Assembly (NCBI GenBank): GCA_966112615.1
Contig: CBHWDO010000014.1
Coordinates: 1 to 64,000, forward strand
DNA length: 64,000 nt
Reading direction: 5' to 3'
From: Flavitalea sp966112615
GTDB taxonomy: Bacteria; Bacteroidota; Bacteroidia; Chitinophagales; Chitinophagaceae
The position numbers were made by a program, and so were the translations under genes. Below are positions 1 to 8,588 of the stretch, in pieces. The stretch's first letter is position 1; every line of letters starts with the position of its first letter. Below the pieces are notes generated by a model. The model was not told the origin of the DNA, did not search any database, and saw nothing but the letters and a program-made list of their open reading frames with translations.

Positions 1-186
1 TTTGAATCTTGGAAAGGACAGACTGGAATAGGTGCAAAGTAGGCTTTCGTGCAACTCAAATATATACGAATCTTCCCACCCCTGCAAGTTGCGCAAATCA
101 CCATCTCATGGATGCTTTGCGAAGTTTGGAGTGAAAATGTAGTTGCGGTTATAGGATTTAAATTTTTCAGAAAGCGCTCTTACCAG

Positions 187-262
187 CTTCTTCACTTCCC
201 CACTTCCCCACTTCCCCACTTCTCCTCTTCTACTCTTCTCCACTTCCCCTCTTCCCCTCCCT
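187..262. repeat. polypyrimidine simple repeat
   Basis: A run of degenerate CTTCCCCA-type units on the + strand begins directly after the stop codon of the recombinase gene (minus strand), where it reads as GGGGAAGTGG units. Similar purine/pyrimidine arrays occur at 31355-31518 and 54684-54764, also beside stop codons. Bases 1-186 hold no gene or RNA that I can recognise. Confidence 0.7.
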
Positions 263-1339
263 TCAAAGCTCAAGGTCATCCAACGGACTCTTGATCTGGT
301 GCAGATCTCTAACAGTTACATGAAGATACCTTAAGGTGGTCTTAAGGTCCTGGTGTCCTAATAATTTTTGAATGTATGTTATATCCACCCCCTTATCCAG
401 CAAATGCGTTGCATAACTGTGACGCAATGCATGAACACTGCCTGATTTATTGATACCTGCTCTTTGCTTCGACTTCTTAAGAATCTCCTGTACACTTCTG
501 GGACTGTACTTAGGATGACCCTGTCCCTCAAATAAATATTCCTTTGGATGGTAAACACTGAAGTATTGCCTTAAATATTTTAATAACACGGGCGACAATG
601 GCACAACCCTATCCTTTTTGCCCTTTGCCCCTAATATGTTTAAGACCATCCGCCCACTGTCTATATCACGCACTTTTAAATTTACTACCTCACTTACCCT
701 TAAACCACTACTGTAACATACCAACAGTATCGTTCGATGTTTTAAATTCTCCGTATGTTTTAAAATGGATTCTACCTCCTGCTTCGAAAATAACCGCGGT
801 ATCTGCAATGGCCTGACTGGTCGGGTGAGGTCGTACACAATCCTTGATTTACCACACACTTCCTCATAGTAAAATTTGATCGCATTAATGATCCCATTAA
901 CACCACTCTCACTCATCTTCTCAACCCATATTAAACGATATAAATAATCCTCAACCTGTTCCTTACTGATGTCCTCCGGCTTCAATGGATAAATTTCATC
1001 GAGCCATTGCTCCAGGCTGTATACATAATTCCTTAACGTCTCCTCACTATACCCCTTCAACCTGATCTTCTTCCTCACCTGCTCAATCTCCGGTTGCATG
1101 GTTTCAATCCCTTTCATTGCTGCAATCCGGCAAACCAGCTTTTGCAACAATTTCTTTTTCCGCTCTACATACCAGCACCTGTGCTGCCTGCTCCACCTTC
1201 CCCCGAATTGCTTTATCTCTGCAATTACTTTATCATCATGCGAAAACCTTAACCCAACATACTTCACCCAACCTATCAATATCGTTGCAGGCTCAATTCC
1301 CATCCGAATAAACAATTGCTTTATCTCTTCACCATGCAT
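263..1339 (-). CDS. tyrosine recombinase / phage-type integrase
   Basis: Site-specific tyrosine recombinase that would cut and rejoin DNA through a phosphotyrosine intermediate. All catalytic residues are visible: R214 (GLRVSE), K239 (GAKGKK), H303 and R306 (HALRHS), H329 (LGH) and nucleophile Y338 (RYLH). Residues about 80-165 form the SAM-like core-binding domain. The first about 75 residues are an extra N-terminal region with a GGRWSRQHRCWYV stretch, seen in many Bacteroidota integrases and absent from XerC/XerD. At 358 aa it is longer than housekeeping Xer proteins (about 300). No transposase, relaxase, att repeat or cargo gene is nearby, so it may be a lone accessory recombinase or one end of an element that lies outside the window. 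Confidence 0.93.
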   Translation of the reverse strand: MHGEEIKQLFIRMGIEPATILIGWVKYVGLRFSHDDKVIAEIKQFGGRWSRQHRCWYVERKKKLLQKLVCRIAAMKGIETMQPEIEQVRKKIRLKGYSEETLRNYVYSLEQWLDEIYPLKPEDISKEQVEDYLYRLIWVEKMSESGVNGIINAIKFYYEEVCGKSRIVYDLTRPVRPLQIPRLFSKQEVESILKHTENLKHRTILLVCYSSGLRVSEVVNLKVRDIDSGRMVLNILGAKGKKDRVVPLSPVLLKYLRQYFSVYHPKEYLFEGQGHPKYSPRSVQEILKKSKQRAGINKSGSVHALRHSYATHLLDKGVDITYIQKLLGHQDLKTTLRYLHVTVRDLHQIKSPLDDLEL

Positions 1340-1407
1340 GAAGCAAACTACTCAGGAACTCAAAACTGCCAATGGGAAAAACATCATCCTGCCAGTGTAT
1401 TTTTCTT

Positions 1408-3042
1408 TTATGATTCGATACGATCACGCAGTTTTTTTACATCCACCTCACCACCTCCATACAAGGCCCAATCTATCTCCTGTAGGATCTGCCTGTATCG
1501 CTCATCATCCATTACTTTTAGTTTCTCTTTCACCACATCCTGCATCACGATCAATGCCTTTCTATCTTCACCCTTTACGATCAATTCATCTACTTCTTCA
1601 AGCGGATCTTTTTTTACTTCCTCTATTACCGGCTCCCTGGTCACCACTGTCTTTTTCCTGCTTACCAACTGGTATACCACCCAGGCAATTATTCCCAGCG
1701 CAATTAACGAGAATGCTACATATTTGGGATCCATCGTCTCGCCCTGCTTTTCAATCGCAGCAAGGGTTTCAGTGCTGCTGGCATCCCCTCCTTCACTTAC
1801 TCTGAAATAGATCGAACCGGTACTTTCCTGGCGGTATCGTTTGTCCAACAAATCATAATACGCAAACTGTACAGGCGGCACTTCAATATTCCCCTGCACC
1901 TTCGGAGTAATAACATATTCAAATTCCTTCACACCGCTTACGGGATATTCATATCCATTGATATCACTGGTTGCATTCGCATCACTTACTTCATACCTGT
2001 CTGTTGAAGGCACTTCAGGTGCAGTGATCAAGGGAATATTCCCCCTGCCTTCTACCCTTAGTTTCAACAAGGCTGATGAACCTTCTCCAATCACTCTCTT
2101 TTCCATTCGGCCCGACACAGAAAATTTTCCCACTGCACCGGAGAAATTTTTAGGCTGACCAGTATCAGGCAATGGCTGAACCTGCACAGTTACAATTGGC
2201 GACTTCAAAAGAGTTGTGTGTGCAATACTTTTCATCTCTGGCTTCCCTTTCAGCACATCTTCGAAACTCATATCTGTGTCCTGTCGCACAAACTGGATAT
2301 TACTCTGCACCTCCGCCTGGTCGATCGTAAACTTGCCGGGCTGCAATGGCAACAACTGCACCTTCCTGATCAGGTGAACAAAAAAATTTCTTCCACCGAT
2401 CTGCTCAATCGTTGGCGGCTGGTCATAATTGTCGATCATTTCAATCACACTGAAGCCCGTAAATGAAGGCCTTCTTAACACCTGTGAAGTGGCATTCAAC
2501 CGCGAACACGCTTTTACCGTAACCATCACCGGCTCTCCAACGAAAACAGTTTTCTTATTTACTTCAGTGACTAAAAAAAAATTCTCTTTGATTTTTTGAT
2601 CGATGGTCTCTCCTTCGCGGATCTCCGACTCATCCTGCACTTCTTCATCCATCGATGCTGCCTGGTTTCCGGGCCTTACCTCAATGCGTGTATTATTGGA
2701 TCGAAGCGTTTTTCCATCTATCTCCGCAATCGCTCCTTTGATGATGAAATTTCCACTGGTTTTGGATTCCAGCACAACGATCCTCGTAAAAACTGGAATG
2801 AGTTTTTGCGTTGCAGGATCCATCTTCTGCGAAACAGGAACATCATACATATTGAGCACATTGAATTCAGGATACGATGGAATCACGATATCCCTGATAT
2901 TCCTCGTGCCTTCAACAATATATCGAACCTGCACTGCCTGTCCTGCATAGATCTCCTCCTCACTCAACTTAGTATAAAACTTCGTCTGTGCATGAGCGTT
3001 AGTAAGAAAGAATAAAGTGCATACGAGATAAAAAAGCTTCAT
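1408..3042 (-). CDS. BatD-like (oxygen tolerance) membrane protein
   Basis: Predicted periplasmic protein anchored by one C-terminal helix. A signal peptide (residues 1-18, ending NAHAQ) is followed by a long beta-rich region with the BatD opening (KLSEEEIYAGQAVQVRY) and repeated Ig-like segments, a transmembrane helix at about 440-459 and a cytoplasmic tail of about 85 residues. BatD proteins normally belong to MoxR-BatA-BatB-BatC-BatD operons linked to aerotolerance and envelope stability. Here the gene stands alone between a recombinase and an SDR, so a Bat function is inferred from family only. At 544 aa it is near the usual length. Confidence 0.8.
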   Translation of the reverse strand: MKLFYLVCTLFFLTNAHAQTKFYTKLSEEEIYAGQAVQVRYIVEGTRNIRDIVIPSYPEFNVLNMYDVPVSQKMDPATQKLIPVFTRIVVLESKTSGNFIIKGAIAEIDGKTLRSNNTRIEVRPGNQAASMDEEVQDESEIREGETIDQKIKENFFLVTEVNKKTVFVGEPVMVTVKACSRLNATSQVLRRPSFTGFSVIEMIDNYDQPPTIEQIGGRNFFVHLIRKVQLLPLQPGKFTIDQAEVQSNIQFVRQDTDMSFEDVLKGKPEMKSIAHTTLLKSPIVTVQVQPLPDTGQPKNFSGAVGKFSVSGRMEKRVIGEGSSALLKLRVEGRGNIPLITAPEVPSTDRYEVSDANATSDINGYEYPVSGVKEFEYVITPKVQGNIEVPPVQFAYYDLLDKRYRQESTGSIYFRVSEGGDASSTETLAAIEKQGETMDPKYVAFSLIALGIIAWVVYQLVSRKKTVVTREPVIEEVKKDPLEEVDELIVKGEDRKALIVMQDVVKEKLKVMDDERYRQILQEIDWALYGGGEVDVKKLRDRIES

Positions 3043-3055
3043 GATTATATGTTTA

Positions 3056-3141
3056 TTTCACGCAGAGGTCGCAGAGAAGCAGAGATTACATTAGCATTTT
3101 ACACTTCCCGATTCCCCATTCGCCTTTCCCGATTCTACTTG
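3056..3141. repeat. intergenic degenerate repeats (TTTCACGCAGAG and TTCCCGATT types)
   Basis: The gap between the start of the BatD gene and the stop of the SDR gene holds one TTTCACGCAGAG unit followed by GTCGCAGAGAAGCAGAG (3056-3085), then TTCCCGATT-like units (3107-3137). The first family recurs at 4679-4930, the second at 31455-31518. Confidence 0.65.
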
Positions 3142-3142
3142 C

Positions 3143-3844
3143 CTACAAATCCCCCAACAACGGCCTCACCACAATCTCCTCCACACAGGCACTCACCGAT
3201 AACCCGGATGCGGCAACCACCATCTTTGCAATATCTTCCGATTCCATGATCCGCTTCGGATCCACACCACTGCCGATCCAGCTGTCAGTATACACCGCAC
3301 CCGGGTAAACCGTAGTTACCTTGATCCCATGCGGCATCATTTCTTCCCGGAGATTGCGCGAAAATCCTGCCAGCGCAAATTTGCTGATGCTGTAAGACCC
3401 GCCATTCGCATATGCTTTCAAAGCAGCGATCGAACAGATATTGAAAATATGACCACTTCCCTGGCTGATCATCTTTCCCACCAGCGCCCTCGTGACATAG
3501 TAGGCACTCATCAGGTTTACCGATAACATCTTGTCCAGGATCCCATCCGGTTCATTATAGATCGATCCGGGTTCAAATGTTCCGGCATTATTGATCAGCA
3601 CATCAATGCTTATTCCCGACTGCAATACCCATTCCCCCATCAGCAAACAATCATCCTTCTTCGAAAGATCAAAGGCCCTGTACAATACTTTATTACCAGG
3701 AAATTGGGTGGAAATTTCTGCTGCTGTTTTTTCCAGCTTAACAGGATCACGCGCCACCAGCACTAGATCATATCCCTCCTTTGCAAATGCTATGGCCATC
3801 GTTTTTCCCATTCCCCTCGATGCTCCGGTAATTACTGCGTACAT
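3143..3844 (-). CDS. short-chain dehydrogenase/reductase
   Basis: NAD(P)-dependent oxidoreductase of the classical SDR family. The Rossmann glycine motif TGASRGMG lies at residues 6-13, the NNAG motif near residue 86, and the catalytic Tyr and Lys in YSISK near residue 150. The length, 233 aa, is normal. The substrate cannot be told from sequence. It resembles the 3-ketoacyl-ACP-reductase-like group (YqjQ/DltE type). Transcribed away from the HAD gene, with a 74-bp gap that must hold both promoters. Confidence 0.88.
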   Translation of the reverse strand: MYAVITGASRGMGKTMAIAFAKEGYDLVLVARDPVKLEKTAAEISTQFPGNKVLYRAFDLSKKDDCLLMGEWVLQSGISIDVLINNAGTFEPGSIYNEPDGILDKMLSVNLMSAYYVTRALVGKMISQGSGHIFNICSIAALKAYANGGSYSISKFALAGFSRNLREEMMPHGIKVTTVYPGAVYTDSWIGSGVDPKRIMESEDIAKMVVAASGLSVSACVEEIVVRPLLGDL

Positions 3845-3918
3845 ATTTTTAGTTTGTGGTATTAGCTAACAACCTGAACTTCGCGAAGTTGTTTCAACAA
3901 ATCTATCTTTTTCCTGAA

Positions 3919-4614
3919 ATGAAATATCAGCACCTATTCTTCGACCTCGACCATACCCTCTGGGATTTTGATGCCAACTCCAAACTGACCCTCGAAGAGA
4001 TCTACCATAGCATGAACCTTGCCAGTGCAGGCGTGCACGATTTCGACCTCTTCCATGCAAATTACCTGGTACATAACGATAAGCTGTGGGACAGATACAG
4101 AAACGGCTATATCAAGGTTGATGAATTAAGGTGGAAGCGTATGTGGCTTGCCTTGCTTGATTTTAAGATCGGTGATGAACGGCTGGCCAGGGAGATGGGA
4201 CAACGATTCCTTGAACTGCTGCCTTCCCGCAATGCGCTGTTCCCGGGTACCATCGACCTGCTGGATTACCTGGTCGATAAAGGCTACCAGCTCTCCATCA
4301 TCACCAATGGTTTTGAAGTTACCCAGCATGCAAAATTGCGCAATTCGAAGATCGACCACTACTTTAAGGAAGTGATCACTTCCGAAGGCTCTCAAAGCCT
4401 AAAGCCGAAAAAAGAAATTTTTGAATACGCCTTCCTGCGTACCGGAGCAGATCCTTCAAAAAGTATCATGATCGGCGACGGACCCGAGGTCGATATCCTC
4501 GGCGCGATCAATGCCGGCATCGATTCAGTATTCGTAAATCATATTCACGCAACCGCTTCCATCAAAGCAACCTTTGAAGTAAAGAATTTGGATGAACTGA
4601 AAATGATCTTCTAA
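3919..4614 (+). CDS. YjjG-family HAD pyrimidine 5'-nucleotidase
   Basis: Haloacid-dehalogenase-fold phosphatase. Motif I is FDLDHTLWD (nucleophile D9, acid D11), motif II is the ITNG segment, motif III the conserved Lys in SLKPKKE, and motif IV IGDGPEVDILGA. The helical cap sits between motifs I and II, as in YjjG/TIGR02254 nucleotidases that remove phosphate from (d)UMP, dTMP and damaged pyrimidine nucleotides. An upstream in-frame ATG at 3856 would add 21 residues; I chose 3919 because MKYQHLFFDLDHT places motif I at the usual distance from the N terminus. 231 aa, normal. Converges on psd. Confidence 0.85.
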   Translation: MKYQHLFFDLDHTLWDFDANSKLTLEEIYHSMNLASAGVHDFDLFHANYLVHNDKLWDRYRNGYIKVDELRWKRMWLALLDFKIGDERLAREMGQRFLELLPSRNALFPGTIDLLDYLVDKGYQLSIITNGFEVTQHAKLRNSKIDHYFKEVITSEGSQSLKPKKEIFEYAFLRTGADPSKSIMIGDGPEVDILGAINAGIDSVFVNHIHATASIKATFEVKNLDELKMIF

Positions 4615-4616
4615 AT

Positions 4617-4980
4617 CCGGCAGAACCCCGGGCAGAACGCCCGAAGGGCGGGCTGAACGCCGGGTTGCAGTGATTTTATTTCACGCAGAGCTCGCAGAGC
4701 AGCAGAGGTTTGTTTCACGCAAAGCGCTGCCTGCGGCAGCTCCCAATGAAGCAAAGGGCTTAAATAAAATGCATTAAAAAAGGCTGAACGATAATCAATA
4801 TCATTCAGCCTTTTCTCTGTATTCGATGGCGAAGCCATCCTCTGCGCCCTTTGCTCCTTTGCGCAGCTGCCGCAGGCAGCGGCTCTGCGTGAAAAAAAAT
4901 CTCTGCGTGAAATATAATCTCTGCGTGAAAAGCGTTCTGCTATCCGTTCAGCCCAGCTCCTGCGGAGCTGTTCAGCCCGG
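4617..4980. repeat. composite inverted intergenic repeat (GGGCTGAAC element plus TTTCACGCAGAG units)
   Basis: This 364-bp gap between the convergent HAD and psd genes holds no gene. It is built as an imperfect large inverted repeat. The left arm has GGCAGAAC/GGGCTGAAC units around hairpins (4621-4665), then TTTCACGCAGAG at 4679-4690 and a variant at 4713-4724, and a CTGCCTGCGGCAG hairpin. The right arm has the inverse: GCAGCTGCCGCAGGCAGC, CTCTGCGTGAAA three times (4883-4894, 4901-4912, 4919-4930) and GTTCAGCCC units around AGCTCC-TGC-GGAGCT (4945-4980). A terminator-like hairpin is in the centre. The right end supplies the psd stop codon. Confidence 0.8.
4776..4816. terminator. bidirectional Rho-independent terminator
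   Basis: A-rich run, stem GGCTGAA(C)GATA / TATC(A)TTCAGCC with loop ATCAA, then TTTTCT. It reads as a terminator on both strands and lies at the centre of the inverted repeat between the convergent HAD and psd genes. The stem itself uses the GGCTGAAC core of the repeat family. Confidence 0.75.
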
Positions 4981-5634
4981 CAAAGTCGCCACCACCGTAA
5001 TCCCCCCTTTCACCACCTGCCCCATCTGCACATTCACCTTCGCATCCACAGGCAACAACAAATCCACTCTCGACCCAAACTTGATGAACCCGAACTCCTG
5101 CGACTGCTTCACCTTCTGCCCCACTTCCAGGTAATTCACGATCCTCCGAGCCACAGCACCCGCGATCTGCTTCATCAATATCTCACCCTTATCATTCTTA
5201 ATTACGGATGTATGTCGCTCGTTCTCGGTAGATGATTTCGGATGCCAGGCCACTAAAAACTTGCCGGGATGATATTGATTATACACCACTTCACCACTCA
5301 CGGGATTCAGGTTTTGATGCACATTCGCAGGACTCATAAAGATCGAGATCTGCAAACGCTTTTCCTTGAAATATTCTTCATCATAAGCTTCTTCGATCAC
5401 CACTACTTTTCCATCAGCCGGACAAATCACCAAATCCTCACCTGCCACTAAATTCCTCGTTGGTACCCTGAAAAATGAGATGATGAAAAACCAGAAAACA
5501 ATGCTCACCGCAAAGATAAGCCAGCTCAGCCAGGGCAAACTTTCACTCAAAAACTTGAACGAGATCAAATTCACGATCGCAATGATCACCGCACTGATAA
5601 GAATACTCCTTAAACCTTCCTTATGAATGGTCAT
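4972..5634 (-). CDS. psd: phosphatidylserine decarboxylase, short (archaetidylserine-type) form
   Basis: Decarboxylates phosphatidylserine to phosphatidylethanolamine at the inner membrane. Two N-terminal membrane helices (about 10-57) precede the soluble domain. The processing site that gives the pyruvoyl group is FGSRVD, with cleavage expected between G187 and S188; HQNLNPVSG (106-114) is the conserved family segment. At 220 aa it is the short PSD form common in Bacteroidota. It lies downstream of cdsA in a minus-strand group (CPBP protease, cdsA, psd). The last two codons and stop (CCG GGC TGA) are inside the adjacent repeat element, so the protein ends in Pro-Gly. Confidence 0.92.
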   Translation of the reverse strand: MTIHKEGLRSILISAVIIAIVNLISFKFLSESLPWLSWLIFAVSIVFWFFIISFFRVPTRNLVAGEDLVICPADGKVVVIEEAYDEEYFKEKRLQISIFMSPANVHQNLNPVSGEVVYNQYHPGKFLVAWHPKSSTENERHTSVIKNDKGEILMKQIAGAVARRIVNYLEVGQKVKQSQEFGFIKFGSRVDLLLPVDAKVNVQMGQVVKGGITVVATLPG

Positions 5635-5663
5635 ATAAAAAATTAAGTGACAAATTTAGGTAT

Positions 5664-6530
5664 TTAAAACCATTGGGTAAGTGCCGTCAACAGCCACGCA
5701 AAAGGAGTTGCCAGTATCAGTGAATCAAACCGGTCAAGAAATCCTCCATGCCCCGGCATGATACTTCCGCTGTCCTTCACATCCGCCATCCGCTTGATCT
5801 TGCTCTCCAGCAGATCGCCCAACGTTCCGATCACCGCACCGATCATTGCAATACCGAACCAATACCAGGTATGCTGACCATCTTCACGATAATGCATAAA
5901 TAATGTAACGGCAACTACAGCCAGTATCGATCCACCCACCGTTCCTTCCCAGGTCTTCTTCGGAGAGATCTTTGAAAATGGAGTCTTACCGATCAGGGAG
6001 CCTACAATGTACTGCATCGTATCATTGATCCAGATCGAAGCGATCAATACTAACGGTATCGTATAACCGCTAATGCCGCCCGACCACTGGTTACTCCTCA
6101 AATCCATCATCAATCCCCAACAAAGCGAGATATACAATATCCCAAGAGCAGATCTCCCGATATTCTTCAGCGATAAATTATTTGAAAACAGCAACTCAAC
6201 GATCGGCAATACAAACAGCAATACCAGCCCGGTCCAGAATCCCAACGCATGCATCCTGATTCCTAAAAACTGCAGGTCATCATTGGTAAAATACCAGAGA
6301 AAACACCAGCCCGCGATCATGATCCCGTAGCGATGGAAATTGCTGATCTGCTGGTACTCGGGATCGATTTTCCCGATCAGTTTTTGATATTCTATCCAGC
6401 AGCCAAAATGTATCACAGTAAACAGCAGAAAGAAACTGGCCTGGTTCCATAATAGTCCGGCCAGCATCACTGCCACAAAGATCAGCGCAGTAAGCGCACG
6501 GGTTTTGAATGTCTGTAGATTGAATGCCAT
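5664..6530 (-). CDS. cdsA: phosphatidate cytidylyltransferase
   Basis: Makes CDP-diacylglycerol from phosphatidic acid and CTP, the entry point to phospholipid synthesis. It is a polytopic membrane protein with about eight helices and the family signature near the C terminus: SKIKR...KDSG...PGHGG.LDR.D. I chose the ATG at 6530 (MAFNLQTFKTR, 288 aa) rather than an in-frame ATG at 6605: the later start sits one base after the TAA of the upstream protease gene, while the earlier one would run 75 bp into that gene. Followed after 29 bp by psd, so the two enzymes of phospholipid synthesis are probably co-transcribed. Confidence 0.93.
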   Translation of the reverse strand: MAFNLQTFKTRALTALIFVAVMLAGLLWNQASFFLLFTVIHFGCWIEYQKLIGKIDPEYQQISNFHRYGIMIAGWCFLWYFTNDDLQFLGIRMHALGFWTGLVLLFVLPIVELLFSNNLSLKNIGRSALGILYISLCWGLMMDLRSNQWSGGISGYTIPLVLIASIWINDTMQYIVGSLIGKTPFSKISPKKTWEGTVGGSILAVVAVTLFMHYREDGQHTWYWFGIAMIGAVIGTLGDLLESKIKRMADVKDSGSIMPGHGGFLDRFDSLILATPFAWLLTALTQWF

Positions 6531-6531
6531 A

Positions 6532-7407
6532 TTACCGGGTTTCTGCAGCAGCCTCCTTGCCCTTGCTGATATATACATAAAGAACCGCAGCCACCGCAGC
6601 GCCACTCAACAATCCGCCCCATGCAGGCATGGAAGGATTTTTCTGGATATATTCCGGCGCATTCGAGATCGCGATCACCTGCACGGCATTGTTCACGAAA
6701 TGCGCTACAATACTGGGCCACAGGCTTCCGCTATAATAATACAACACACCCAATACCACACCTAAAAACATCCTGGGGAAAAATCCCTGGAACTGCAGGT
6801 GTAATGCTGAAAACAGGGCAGCAGTCACCAGTATGGCAACCAACGGCCTTTTAGTTATTTGATGAAAAATTCCCTGCAACGCGCCCCTGAAACAGATCTC
6901 TTCACAGATGGCAGGCAGAAAGGCGATCAGCAATACATTCAGCAAAATATCCATTTTGGTCTCGGCCTTCAGGAAAGCTTCGAGCTGCTTATTCGCATCT
7001 TTTTCCATCCGGGTCATCCACTCCGGCAATGGCAATCCCTGGTTCAGCTCTCCCAACCAGAACACGAATGGAAAAGCCATCAGTATACAAACCACCGCCA
7101 GCAAAAAGAAAAACGGTCGGTATGCCGGCCTCAATCCCAGGTGGTACAATAAATTTTTTTGAAAAGTTATGGCACCGAAAACCAACGCCGGTACCAGGAA
7201 GATCATGATCGAAGAAAGGGCCTGCAGCCACTTCATAGTACTGAGCACTTTGGGGTTAGAAAGATCAGGATCAATCGGTTGCACTCCTGCACTGGTCATC
7301 ATTCCCAATGCCACGAACGACATAATGATCAATGCCCCACCCATCAATCCAAGAAAAATTCCTAATTGCGCCCATCCGGAACGTATACGCAACTGTTCTT
7401 CCATCAT
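6532..7407 (-). CDS. CPBP-family intramembrane glutamic/metallo-protease
   Basis: Membrane protein of the CAAX protease and bacteriocin-processing (CPBP, Rce1-like) family. The motifs are complete: E169-E170...R174 (EEICFR), H203 in SALHLQ and H236...N240 (HFVNN). About eight hydrophobic segments. The substrate is unknown; these proteins often act as housekeeping intramembrane peptidases. It is first in the cluster with cdsA and psd, with stop and next start separated by one base (TAA T ATG), which suggests translational coupling. 291 aa, normal. Confidence 0.9.
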   Translation of the reverse strand: MMEEQLRIRSGWAQLGIFLGLMGGALIIMSFVALGMMTSAGVQPIDPDLSNPKVLSTMKWLQALSSIMIFLVPALVFGAITFQKNLLYHLGLRPAYRPFFFLLAVVCILMAFPFVFWLGELNQGLPLPEWMTRMEKDANKQLEAFLKAETKMDILLNVLLIAFLPAICEEICFRGALQGIFHQITKRPLVAILVTAALFSALHLQFQGFFPRMFLGVVLGVLYYYSGSLWPSIVAHFVNNAVQVIAISNAPEYIQKNPSMPAWGGLLSGAAVAAVLYVYISKGKEAAAETR

Positions 7408-7435
7408 GTTTATCTCTTATTAGGTTGTAAATTTG
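7405..7435 (+). promoter_or_regulatory. candidate Bacteroidota promoter for dus
   Basis: TAAATTTG at 7428-7435 matches the -7 consensus TAnnTTTG. The -33 position shows ATG (one mismatch to TTG) at N19. It lies 60 bp upstream of the dus start and divergent from the protease gene. Confidence 0.45.
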
Positions 7436-7495
7436 CAGCCTTTAAGCCAAACTTGCCCTGCAAGATAGGTTTTTGCTCATAGTTAATCGATCATC

Positions 7496-8536
7496 ATGGT
7501 GTCCATTGGAAATATTCAACTGCCCGAATTCCCCTTACTGCTCGCTCCTATGGAGGATGTGAGTGATCCACCCTTTCGTGCAGTTTGCAAAGACAATGGG
7601 GCCGACCTGATGTACACCGAATTTATCAGTTCCGAAGGACTGATCCGCGACGCGATCAAAAGCCGCAAGAAACTCGACATCTTCGATTACGAACGCCCGA
7701 TTGGCATCCAGATCTTCGGGGGTGATGAGGATTCCCTGGCCATGGCCGCCAAGATTGTGGAAGTGACCAACCCTGATCTCCTCGATATCAACTTTGGATG
7801 CCCGGTGAAGAAAGTTGCCTGCAAAGGCGCCGGCGCCGGGGTTTTGAGAGATCTGCCGTTGATGGTGCGATTGACTGAAGCCGTGGTGAAGGCGACCAGT
7901 CTGCCGGTTACCGTTAAGACCCGCCTGGGCTGGGATGATTCCACCAAGAATATTGAAGAAGTTGCCGAACGACTGCAGGATGTGGGCATTGCTGCACTGG
8001 CCATCCACGGACGTACCCGCGTGCAGATGTACAAGGGTGAAGCCGACTGGACCCTGATCGGCAAGGTCAAGAACAATCCTCGCATCAAGATCCCGATCTT
8101 CGGGAACGGCGATATCACTTCTCCCGAAAAAGCATTGTTGTATAAGGAAAGATATGGGGTTGATGGCATCATGATCGGCCGCGCAGCCATTGGTTATCCA
8201 TGGGTCTTCAACGAGATCAAGCACTTCGTGAAAACCGGCGAGCACCTCGCACCTCCTACCATTGAACAACGCATTGAAGTCTGCAAGAAACACCTGGTAA
8301 GGTCTTTCGAATGGAAAGGTCCTGTTGTTGGTATTCTTGAAATGAGAAGACATTATGCACAGTACCTCAAAGGACTTCCCAACATCAAGGAATACCGCGC
8401 GAAACTGGTGGTGAATAATTCTTTTGATGAGATCAATGAGATCCTTGATGAGATCGTGGTGAAGTACAGTGGGTTTGAGTTTCAGAAAACTCCGATCGTG
8501 CTGGAGAACTACCATGAGAACTGTCCGCTCGACTGA
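7496..8536 (+). CDS. dus: tRNA-dihydrouridine synthase
   Basis: FMN enzyme that reduces uridines in the tRNA D-loop. TIM-barrel motifs are clear: LLAPMEDVSDPPFR (15-28), INFGCPVKKV with the catalytic C102, VKTRLGWD, IHGRTR, GNGDI and GRAAIGYPW for flavin phosphate binding, followed by the C-terminal helical domain. It is closest to the DusB group in motif wording and length (346 aa). Monocistronic in appearance, 52 bp before the aldehyde dehydrogenase gene. Confidence 0.93.
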   Translation: MVSIGNIQLPEFPLLLAPMEDVSDPPFRAVCKDNGADLMYTEFISSEGLIRDAIKSRKKLDIFDYERPIGIQIFGGDEDSLAMAAKIVEVTNPDLLDINFGCPVKKVACKGAGAGVLRDLPLMVRLTEAVVKATSLPVTVKTRLGWDDSTKNIEEVAERLQDVGIAALAIHGRTRVQMYKGEADWTLIGKVKNNPRIKIPIFGNGDITSPEKALLYKERYGVDGIMIGRAAIGYPWVFNEIKHFVKTGEHLAPPTIEQRIEVCKKHLVRSFEWKGPVVGILEMRRHYAQYLKGLPNIKEYRAKLVVNNSFDEINEILDEIVVKYSGFEFQKTPIVLENYHENCPLD

Positions 8537-8588
8537 TCATCAACATTCCTCTTCAATTAATGTTATCTTAGGTACATAACTTTTTGGT

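Noticed and set aside
49..294. 81-aa frame at the left edge
   Set aside because: It runs through the polypyrimidine repeat (S/P/L/H-rich translation) and into the antisense of the recombinase 3' end; no start context.
1098..1805. 235-aa frame antisense to the recombinase and BatD genes
   Set aside because: Spans two real genes on the opposite strand and reads as low-complexity L/P/H/S sequence.
7535..8515. 326-aa frame antisense to dus
   Set aside because: Long open shadow frame opposite a certain gene with strong motifs; its translation is His/Asp/Phe-rich without any domain.
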